Below are positions 1 to 4,773 of a stretch of 5,167 nt of DNA, piece by piece. A program made the position numbers and the translations under genes. Source of the DNA: Actinomycetes bacterium (GTDB lineage: Bacteria; Actinomycetota; Actinomycetes; Actinomycetales; Cellulomonadaceae); the NCBI GenBank assembly GCA_023462275.1, contig JAEWYD010000078.1:1-5167 (forward strand), in the 5' to 3' direction. Each line of letters starts with the position of its first letter. Position 1 is the stretch's first letter. A model generated the notes under the pieces. It was not told the DNA's origin. It worked only from the letters and a program-made list of their open reading frames with translations, and did no database searches.

Positions 1-145
1 GTGGTGGGCCGCCACGGAGGCGTCGGCGGTGGCCCGGATCCGCGCGGCGCTCGCCGCGGCGGGCGTGCCCCGCGACTCCTGGGCGGTGACCGCCTACTGG
101 CGCCGCGGCGTCGCGCACTTCGACCACAAGTCGGCCGAGGCCTGA
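1..145 (+). CDS. Siderophore-interacting protein, C-terminal end only
   Basis: Partial gene cut by the left edge; reading begins in frame at base 2 and stops at TGA 143-145, leaving 47 residues. The visible peptide starts WWAATEASAVARIRAAL and contains AYWRRG. This matches the C-terminus of the siderophore-interacting protein family (ViuB/YqjH type), where an 'aGEasavralRrhL' helix is followed by a 'GYWRrG' strand in the NAD(P)H-binding half of the protein. Family members are cytoplasmic FAD-containing reductases that release iron from imported ferric siderophores. The FAD-binding N-terminal domain lies outside the window. The gene converges on the HAD phosphatase gene and is followed by a strong hairpin about 40 bases after its stop. 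The family call is fairly firm; substrate and gene name cannot be judged. Confidence 0.8.
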   Translation, partial: WWAATEASAVARIRAALAAAGVPRDSWAVTAYWRRGVAHFDHKSAEA

Positions 146-182
146 CGCCGGAGGCCGCGGCACTGCCTCGAGCGCTGGCGTC

Positions 183-242
183 CGGCGCGACCGCTGCTGG
201 TCAGCGCCCACCGCTGCCGGTCAGGCAGCAGCGGTCGCGTCG
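183..242. terminator. Strong nested hairpin, probable terminator in convergent gap
   Basis: Bases 186-199 (cgcgaccgctgctg) are perfectly complementary to 226-239. In + strand RNA the stem extends to 183-199/226-242 through a G-U wobble at 185/240. The 26-base loop holds a second small stem (202-206 with 212-216). No T-tract follows, as is common for terminators in GC-rich actinobacteria. It lies about 40 bases past the stop of the siderophore-interacting protein gene and about 85 bases past the stop of the convergent HAD gene, so it could serve either transcript. The fold is seen; terminator function is inferred. Confidence 0.6.
191..224. repeat. Imperfect 14-bp direct repeat in hairpin
   Basis: ccgctgctggtcag at 191-204 recurs as ccgctgccggtcag at 211-224, identical at 13 of 14 positions with a 20-base period. 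The first copy begins in the left arm of the larger hairpin and the second sits in its loop, which suggests the structure grew by local duplication. Confidence 0.7.
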
Positions 243-245
243 CAG

Positions 246-274
246 GGCAGCGCTCACGGGAGGTGGCAGCGCTC
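246..274. repeat. 10-bp direct repeat ggcagcgctc
   Basis: ggcagcgctc occurs at 246-255 and again at 265-274, a 19-base period. Each copy contains the 6-bp palindrome agcgct. This is one more short repeat in the gap between the siderophore-interacting protein and HAD genes. No function is evident. Confidence 0.6.
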
Positions 275-292
275 GACCGCTCACCGGACACC

Positions 293-332
293 TCCGCCGC
301 CGCGCCGTCAGGTCCGCCGCCGCGCCGTCAGG
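293..332. repeat. Perfect 20-bp tandem duplication over the HAD stop codon
   Basis: The unit tccgccgccgcgccgtcagg occurs at 293-312 and immediately again at 313-332 without a mismatch. The right copy contains the stop codon of the HAD gene (TCA on this strand, 328-330) and the end of its last sense codon. The left copy therefore carries a duplicated stop (308-310), 20 bases downstream and in another frame. It looks like a slippage duplication at a gene end. Confidence 0.9.
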
Positions 333-1140
333 CGAGCAGGCTCCGCATCGCCTGGGCGGCGCCGTCGTCCGCGAGCGGGGCGGTGACCTCGCTCGCCACC
401 GCGCGCACGACGTCGTCCGCGTTGCCCATCGCCACGCCGCGCGACGCCCAGCCGAGCATCTCGAGGTCGTTGCGGCCGTCGCCGATCGCCATCGTGTTCT
501 CCGGCGCGACGCCGAGCCCGGCGCGCACCGTCTCCAGGGCGGTCGCCTTGGAGACGCCCTGCGGGTTGAGGTCCAGCCACGCCACCCAGCCGACGGAGTA
601 GGAGACCTCCTGCAGGCCGATGCGCTCGACGAGCGCGTGGAACTGCTCCTGCGTGTGCTCCGGGCTGCGGATCACGACGCGCGTCGCGGGCAGCGTGCAG
701 AGGTGGTCGAAGTCGACGAGCACGTGCTCGCCCTCGATCTCCCCGCGCGGGAACGGCTTGGTGACGAAGAAGCCCCGGCCCACGTCCTCGACCGCGTACG
801 CGGCGTCCGGCAGCTCGGCGCGGATCACGCGCAGCGCGGGCGCCGGGTCGAACGTGACCATGTCCGTCACCTCGTACCCCTGGTCGGCGTCGGCGTCCAT
901 GTGGACCGTGACGGCGCCGTTCGAGCACACCGCCGGGCCGCTGACGAGGCCGAGCTCGCGCGCGATCGGCGCCGCGGAGATCACCGAGCGCCCGGTCGCC
1001 AGGACCACGTGGTGCCCGGCGGCGCGCAGGTCGTCGACGGCGTCCAGCACGGCCGGCGCGATCGTGCCGTCGGCCCGCATGATCGTGCCGTCCACGTCGA
1101 CGGCGACCAGCCACCGCCCGTCGGCACCCGCCACGCTCAC
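328..1140 (-). CDS. HAD-superfamily phosphatase, Cof type
   Basis: A 270-residue protein, the usual length for Cof-type (class IIB, C2-capped) HAD hydrolases, which dephosphorylate small phosphorylated metabolites in the cytoplasm. All four HAD motifs are present. Motif I is DVDGT at 15-19, with Asp15 the expected nucleophile and Asp17 the acid/base. Motif II is LATGR at 47-51 (Thr49). Motif III is Lys198 in NPQGVSKATAL. Motif IV is GDGRNDLEML at 220-229, with Asp221 and Asp225 as Mg ligands. Residues 80-190 form the cap that sets substrate choice. The start is GTG 1140-1138, whose GTGA overlaps the serS stop; it lies just ahead of motif I, as the family requires, with a G-rich stretch (1142-1146) just upstream. 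No separate promoter is seen, so it is probably co-transcribed and translationally coupled with serS. The substrate cannot be told from sequence, so no gene name is given. Confidence 0.92.
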   Translation of the reverse strand: MSVAGADGRWLVAVDVDGTIMRADGTIAPAVLDAVDDLRAAGHHVVLATGRSVISAAPIARELGLVSGPAVCSNGAVTVHMDADADQGYEVTDMVTFDPAPALRVIRAELPDAAYAVEDVGRGFFVTKPFPRGEIEGEHVLVDFDHLCTLPATRVVIRSPEHTQEQFHALVERIGLQEVSYSVGWVAWLDLNPQGVSKATALETVRAGLGVAPENTMAIGDGRNDLEMLGWASRGVAMGNADDVVRAVASEVTAPLADDGAAQAMRSLLA

Positions 1141-2423
1141 GCCCCCACGGGCCGCAGCACCTCGAGCCCGCCGAGGTACGGGCGCAGGCCCGCCGGGACC
1201 ACCACGGAGCCGTCCGCCTGCTGGTGGTTCTCCAGGATCGCGACGAGCCAGCGCGTGGTGGCCAGCGTGCCGTTGAGCGTGGCCGCGACCTGCGTCTCGC
1301 CCGACGCCGTCCGCTCGCGGATGCCCAGGCGGCGCGCCTGGAAGGTCGTGCAGTTGGAGGTCGAGGTCAGCTCGAGGTAGCGCGACTGGCTCGGCAGCCA
1401 CGCCTCGCAGTCGAACTTGCGCGCCGCGCTCGAGCCGAGGTCGCCCGCGGCCGTGTCGATCACGCGGTACGGCAGCTCGACGAGCGCCAGCATCTCCTCC
1501 TCGAAGGCGAGCAGGCGCTCGTGCTCGGCCGCGGCGTCGTCGACGGTCGTGTAGCTGAACATCTCCACCTTGTTGAACTGGTGGACGCGGATGATGCCGC
1601 GCGTGTCCTTGCCGTAGGAGCCGGCCTCGCGGCGGAAGCACGACGACCAGCCGGCGTAGCGACGCGGCCCGGCCGACAGGTCGAGGATCTCGTCCGAGTG
1701 GTACCCGGCGAGCGCGACCTCCGACGTCCCGACGAGGTACAGATCGTCCGTGGACAAGTGGTAGATCTCGTCGGCGTGGGCGCCGAGGAACCCGGTGCCG
1801 CGCATGATCTCGGGCCGCACCAGCGTGGGCGGCGTCATGAGCGTGAACCCCGCCGCGACGGCGCGGTCGATCGCGGCGGTGAGCAGCGCGAGCTCCAGCC
1901 GGGCGCCGATGCCGGTGAGGAAGTAGAACCGCGAGCCCGACACCTTGGTGCCGCGCTCGACGTCGATCGCGGCGAGCAGCTCGCCCAGCTCGAGGTGGTC
2001 GCGCACGGCGAAGTCCGGCCCGTACTCGGCGGCGAGGTCGCGCGGGGTGCCGACGTGGCGCAGGACGACGTAGTCGTCCTCGCCGCCCGCGGGCACGCCG
2101 TCCGCGACGACGTTCGGGATGCGCCACATGATCGCGTCGAGCTCCTCGGCCGCGGCGGCGGCGTCGGCCTCGGCGGCCTTGACGTCCTCGGCCAGCGTCT
2201 TGGCCCGCGCGAGGACGGCGGGGCGCTCCTCCGCGGAGGCCTTCGCCACCTGACGCCCGAGGTCCTTCTGCTCGGCGCGCAGCTGCTCGAACCGCGTGAG
2301 GGCGGATCGCCGCCGCTCCTCCAGGGCCACCGCGGCGTCGACGAGGTCGGAGTCCTCGCCGCGCAGCCGCTGGCTCGTGCGGACGGCGTCGGGGTCGGTG
2401 CGGAGCAGTCGGGGGTCGATCAC
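1137..2423 (-). CDS. serS: Seryl-tRNA synthetase
   Basis: A 428-residue class II aminoacyl-tRNA synthetase that activates serine with ATP and charges tRNA-Ser (and tRNA-Sec if present). Residues 1-100 are the charged, Ala-rich antiparallel coiled-coil arm that grips the long variable arm of the tRNA. The catalytic core follows: a motif 1 region near 192-205 (GFTLMTPPTLVRPE), the serine-site signature GTSEVAL at 232-238 (Thr233, Glu235), motif 2 from CFRREAGSYGKDTRG (262-276) to RVHQF (279-283), and motif 3 GTLATTRWLVAILENHQ (385-401, Arg391). Full length and all key residues are present. The start is GTG 2423-2421, giving the family's typical N-terminus M-I-D-P-R-L-L-R. There is no Shine-Dalgarno, and the -10 box placement predicts a leaderless mRNA. 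It is first in a two-gene unit with the HAD phosphatase and divergent from the lipid kinase. Confidence 0.98.
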   Translation of the reverse strand: MIDPRLLRTDPDAVRTSQRLRGEDSDLVDAAVALEERRRSALTRFEQLRAEQKDLGRQVAKASAEERPAVLARAKTLAEDVKAAEADAAAAAEELDAIMWRIPNVVADGVPAGGEDDYVVLRHVGTPRDLAAEYGPDFAVRDHLELGELLAAIDVERGTKVSGSRFYFLTGIGARLELALLTAAIDRAVAAGFTLMTPPTLVRPEIMRGTGFLGAHADEIYHLSTDDLYLVGTSEVALAGYHSDEILDLSAGPRRYAGWSSCFRREAGSYGKDTRGIIRVHQFNKVEMFSYTTVDDAAAEHERLLAFEEEMLALVELPYRVIDTAAGDLGSSAARKFDCEAWLPSQSRYLELTSTSNCTTFQARRLGIRERTASGETQVAATLNGTLATTRWLVAILENHQQADGSVVVPAGLRPYLGGLEVLRPVGA

Positions 2424-2435
2424 CCCACGAGGGTA
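2423..2435 (-). promoter_or_regulatory. serS -10 box, leaderless configuration
   Basis: On the minus strand TACCCT (2435-2430) fits the actinobacterial -10 consensus TANNNT. Exactly six bases (cgtggg) separate it from the GTG start, so transcription would be expected to begin at or within a base or so of the start codon. No convincing TTGACA-like -35 lies 16-18 bases upstream. The hexamer and spacing are seen; leaderless initiation is inferred. Confidence 0.6.
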
Positions 2436-2474
2436 TCGGGACCGAATGGGGGTGTGCGGTGACCGCGCTCCCCG

Positions 2475-2487
2475 TACGGTGTCGCCA
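2475..2487 (+). promoter_or_regulatory. Lipid kinase -10 box, leaderless configuration
   Basis: TACGGT at 2475-2480 is followed by six bases (gtcgcc) and then the ATG at 2487, the same spacing as the divergent serS promoter. No Shine-Dalgarno precedes the ATG. A leaderless transcript starting at or next to the A of ATG is the simplest reading. The -35 is not recognisable. A small 5+5 bp near-palindrome (gcggtgaccgc, 2456-2466) sits between the two divergent -10 boxes. Confidence 0.6.
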
Positions 2488-3671
2488 TGCCCTGGTTCGG
2501 CTGGGTTGCGATCGTGGCAGTCCTCCTCGCGTCCGTCGCGGTGGCCCTGGCGGTGATGAACCGGCGGGCCCTCCGCGGCCACGGCCTGCCCGTCGACCCC
2601 TCCGTCGCCGCGGCCGGCAGCGACGGCACGGCCGCCACGGGCCTGGCGGACGCCGCGCACACGCTCGTCGCGTTCGTCGCCAACCCGACCAAGCCGGGGG
2701 TGCCCGCCCTGCGCGACGCCGTCGTGCAGGCCTGCGCGGCCCGCTACCTCCCCGAGCCCCTCTGGTTCGAGACGACGGCGGAGGACCCGGGCGTCGGACA
2801 GACCCGGGCGGCCGTGGAGAAGGGCGCGCGCGTCGTCGTCGCGATCGGCGGGGACGGCACGGTGCGCGCCGTCGCCGAGGGCCTCGCCGGCACGGACGTC
2901 CCGATGGGCCTCCTCCCGCAGGGGACCGGCAACCTCCTGGCCCGCAACCTCGACCTGCCGCTGGGCGACGTCGACGCCCTCCTGCGCATCGCCCTGACCG
3001 GCCGGGACCGGCGCATCGACGTCGGCTGGCTGCGCGTCGTCCGGGACGAGTCGCAGGTCGCGGACACCATCGCGGAGGCCGACCCGGCCGCCGCCGCCCC
3101 GGAGGACACGCCGGCCGACGCCCGCGAGGAGGCGCGCGACCACATCTTCCTGGTGATCTCGGGCCTCGGGTTCGACGCCGCGATGGTCGCCGACACCGAC
3201 GAGCAGCTCAAGGCCCGGGTCGGCTGGATCGCCTACTTCGTCGCCGGCATCAAGCACATGCACGCGCGCCGGATGCGCCTGCAGATGTCGCTCGACGAGT
3301 CGCCCTGGTACAGCGTCCGGCTGCGCAGCCTGCTGATCGGCAACTGCGGCATGCTGCCCGGCGGCATCGCGCTGCTGCCCGACGCGGTCGTCGACGACGG
3401 CTGGCTCGACATCGGCGCCATCGACACGCGCGTGGGCCTGATCGGCTGGACGCAGCTCTTCGGGGAGGTGGCGCTGCAGCGGTTCGGCGTGCGCACGCGG
3501 CTCCCGAACAAGGCCGGCAAGATCGAGCACGCCCGCGTCCGCGACCTGCGGGTGCGCACGCGCGACGCGCAGCAGATCCAGGTGGACGGCGACATCATCG
3601 GGCGGGCCTACGAGATCGCGGCCCGCGTCGAGCCCCTGTCCCTGGTCGTGCGGGTCGACGGCGACCAGTAG
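2487..3671 (+). CDS. Membrane-anchored diacylglycerol kinase family lipid kinase
   Basis: A 394-residue protein of the bacterial diacylglycerol/lipid kinase family (DgkB/YegS-like), which transfers ATP phosphate to a membrane lipid such as diacylglycerol. Residues 4-24 are one hydrophobic segment followed by N-R-R, a likely signal anchor that leaves the enzyme in the cytoplasm. The catalytic domain starts near 58 (TLVAFVANPTKPG), with the nucleotide-site GGDGT at 121-125 and LPQGTGNLLARNL at 143-155. The second domain shows GLGFDA (226-231), GNCGMLPGG (285-293) and the late acidic signature VDGD (366-369). Residues 187-217 are an acidic Ala/Pro-rich stretch that looks like a disordered insert. 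The ATG at 2487 is chosen because a -10 box lies six bases upstream and the anchor follows at once. The lipid is not determined by sequence; diacylglycerol is the family default. The gene is divergent from serS and convergent with pheA. Confidence 0.93.
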   Translation: MPWFGWVAIVAVLLASVAVALAVMNRRALRGHGLPVDPSVAAAGSDGTAATGLADAAHTLVAFVANPTKPGVPALRDAVVQACAARYLPEPLWFETTAEDPGVGQTRAAVEKGARVVVAIGGDGTVRAVAEGLAGTDVPMGLLPQGTGNLLARNLDLPLGDVDALLRIALTGRDRRIDVGWLRVVRDESQVADTIAEADPAAAAPEDTPADAREEARDHIFLVISGLGFDAAMVADTDEQLKARVGWIAYFVAGIKHMHARRMRLQMSLDESPWYSVRLRSLLIGNCGMLPGGIALLPDAVVDDGWLDIGAIDTRVGLIGWTQLFGEVALQRFGVRTRLPNKAGKIEHARVRDLRVRTRDAQQIQVDGDIIGRAYEIAARVEPLSLVVRVDGDQ

Positions 3672-3733
3672 CGGTCAGGTCGCTCAGCGGTCAGGTCGCT
3701 CAGCGGTCAGGCCGCTCAGCGGTCAGGTCGCGC
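3670..3733. repeat. Four 16-bp tandem repeats, probable bidirectional terminator
   Basis: The unit agcggtcaggtcgctc occurs at 3670-3685 and 3686-3701, as agcggtcaggccgctc at 3702-3717, and as agcggtcaggtcgcgc at 3718-3733. The array begins inside the lipid kinase stop (TAG 3669-3671) and its last unit covers the pheA stop (TCA 3723-3725). In + strand RNA each of the first three units can fold as a 5-bp stem agcgg/(u or c)cgcu around ucagg; in units 1 and 2 the closing pair is G-U, in unit 3 G-C. A further stem, 3661-3666 with 3678-3683, spans the lipid kinase stop. A terminator role for the convergent pair is inferred. Confidence 0.85.
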
Positions 3734-4676
3734 GGCCCTCGCGCAGGGCGGTGACCCAGGCGCGCGCCGCCTGGAAGTCGGCGTCGTACGTGCCCACCCG
3801 CACGCTCCCGTGGGGCTCGTCCACGCGGGGGTAGGAGCCGAGGAACCGCACGTGCGGGCACACCCGGTGCAGACCCATGAGCGCCTCCGCCACGCGCTCC
3901 TCCTCGATGTGCCCCTCGACGTCCATCGAGAAGGAGTACCGCCCGAGCGCGTCGCCGATGGGCCGGGACTCGATGCGGGAGAGGTTCACGCCGCGCGTGG
4001 CGAACTGCTCGAGCATCTTCAGCAGCGCACCGGACTCGTTGTCCGGCAGGTGCACCACCAACGTCGTCTTGTCCGCACCGGTGGGCGGGCACGGCCGGCC
4101 CGGGTGCCCGACGACGACGAACCGGGTCACGGCCGTGTCCGAGTCGGCCACGCCGGTGGCGAGCGCCGTCAGCCCGTAGTGCTCGAGCGCGGCGGGCGGG
4201 ATGAGCGCCGCGTCGAACGTGAGGTCGTCGCGCGTGCCGGCGAGGAGGGCCGCGGGCGCGGTGTTCGACGTGGCGGGCACGTGCACGACGCCGGGCAGGT
4301 TCGCGCGCAGCCAGCGGCGGCACTGCGCCCACGCGTGCGGGTGGGCGGAGATGCGCCGGATGTCGGCCGCGGTGACCCCCGGCCGGGCGGCGAGCACGAA
4401 CGAGACGGGCACGAGCATCTCGCGCAGCAGCACCAGCGGCGCGCCCGTCGCGAGGGTGTCCAGGACCGCGGTGACGCCGCCCTCCACCGAGTTCTCGATG
4501 GCCACGACGGCGAAGTCGGCCTCGCCCTGGCGCACCGCCTCGATCGCCGAGACGACGTCGACCTGCGGGAGGTACTCCGCCTCCGCCGGGCTCACCACCT
4601 GGCGCAACGCCGCCTCGGTGAAGGTGCCGGCGGGCCCCAGGTAGGCGTACCGCGGCCGGTGCCCGTCCGTCGTCAT
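3723..4676 (-). CDS. pheA: Prephenate dehydratase with C-terminal ACT domain
   Basis: A 317-residue monofunctional prephenate dehydratase, which converts prephenate to phenylpyruvate, water and CO2 in phenylalanine synthesis. The catalytic domain covers about 8-190: LGPAGTFTEAA (13-23), AIENSVEGGV (59-68) and the catalytic TRF triad (184-186) in DSDTAVTRF. The ACT domain (about 203-285) has the GALLKMLEQF helix (216-225) and ESRP (236-239), the two motifs tied to phenylalanine binding and feedback inhibition. There is no chorismate mutase domain, unlike enterobacterial PheA; length and layout match the roughly 320-residue actinobacterial form. A tail of about 30 residues (286-317) follows the ACT domain. 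The ATG 4676-4674 is chosen because ggggagagga ends seven bases upstream; in-frame GTGs at 4730 and 4706 are possible but less likely. No attenuator or Phe-rich leader is visible. It is convergent with the lipid kinase and divergent from the secreted protein. Confidence 0.97.
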   Translation of the reverse strand: MTTDGHRPRYAYLGPAGTFTEAALRQVVSPAEAEYLPQVDVVSAIEAVRQGEADFAVVAIENSVEGGVTAVLDTLATGAPLVLLREMLVPVSFVLAARPGVTAADIRRISAHPHAWAQCRRWLRANLPGVVHVPATSNTAPAALLAGTRDDLTFDAALIPPAALEHYGLTALATGVADSDTAVTRFVVVGHPGRPCPPTGADKTTLVVHLPDNESGALLKMLEQFATRGVNLSRIESRPIGDALGRYSFSMDVEGHIEEERVAEALMGLHRVCPHVRFLGSYPRVDEPHGSVRVGTYDADFQAARAWVTALREGRAT

Positions 4677-4683
4677 GCGCCCG

Positions 4684-4693
4684 TCCTCTCCCC
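4684..4693 (-). promoter_or_regulatory. pheA ribosome binding site
   Basis: On the minus strand ggggagagga lies seven bases before the pheA ATG and is the only clear Shine-Dalgarno among the starts in this window. It decides the ATG at 4676 over the in-frame GTG codons at 4706 and 4730. It fits a pheA mRNA with a real 5' leader, unlike the three predicted leaderless genes. Confidence 0.75.
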
Positions 4694-4746
4694 ACGGCTC
4701 CTTCACGCGGCCCTGCCGCCACCGCCACACGGCCGCCGCCGCAGCG

Positions 4747-4752
4747 AGCGTA
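4747..4752 (-). promoter_or_regulatory. Candidate pheA -10 box
   Basis: Minus-strand TACGCT (4752-4747) matches TANNNT. A start about seven bases downstream, near 4740, would give pheA an untranslated leader of roughly 64 bases that includes the Shine-Dalgarno site. No clear -35 is seen. The box is the mirror image of the -10 of the divergent gene, so it may be promoter, operator arm, or both. Confidence 0.45.
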
Positions 4753-4766
4753 GTGCCCCCTACGCT
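4747..4766. promoter_or_regulatory. 7+7 bp palindrome between pheA and the secreted protein gene
   Basis: agcgtag (4747-4753) and ctacgct (4760-4766) are perfect reverse complements separated by six bases (tgcccc). Each arm holds a TACGCT hexamer reading outward, so the site places one -10 box toward pheA and one toward the secreted protein gene. It could be a dimeric regulator site over both promoters or simply two mirrored -10 elements; the sequence does not separate these. Confidence 0.6.
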
Positions 4767-4773
4767 GGTCGCG
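4761..4773 (+). promoter_or_regulatory. Secreted protein gene -10 box, leaderless configuration
   Basis: TACGCT at 4761-4766 is followed by six bases (ggtcgc) and the GTG at 4773. This is the same TANNNT-N6-start geometry as at serS and the lipid kinase, and the sequence closely resembles the lipid kinase site (TACGGT-gtcgcc-ATG). No Shine-Dalgarno is present. Confidence 0.6.

Noticed and set aside
146..327. Hidden small gene or tRNA in the largest gap
   Set aside because: No cloverleaf, no start with a binding site leading to a plausible peptide; the stretch is made of hairpins and short repeats.
1..1380. Long + strand open frame opposite the HAD gene and the end of serS
   Set aside because: It is antisense to two genes with complete catalytic motifs, its translation is Arg/Ala/Gly-rich low-complexity sequence with no family motif, and such open frames are expected in very GC-rich DNA.
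1141..2127. N-terminal extension of the HAD protein into serS
   Set aside because: The frame is open upstream, but it lies over the serS coding sequence and the HAD domain begins right after GTG 1140, which gives the family's normal length.
1224..2462. Long + strand open frame opposite serS
   Set aside because: It mirrors the serS codon pattern and shows no motif; serS on the other strand is full length with all class II motifs.
2456..2466. gcggtgaccgc near-palindrome between the serS and lipid kinase promoters as an operator
   Set aside because: Only five bases per arm in DNA of this composition; too short to support an operator call without conservation data.
3670..3733. CRISPR-like array or attachment site
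   Set aside because: The units are 16 bp, directly abutting and without spacers; there is no integrase or cas gene nearby and no tRNA gene.
2459..3754. Second + strand open frame over the lipid kinase
   Set aside because: Out of frame with GGDGT and the other kinase motifs; composition is Arg/Gly-rich shadow sequence.
4677..4740. Transcription attenuator or leader peptide for pheA
   Set aside because: No Phe codons, no stop codon between candidate starts and pheA, and no convincing terminator/antiterminator pair in the leader.
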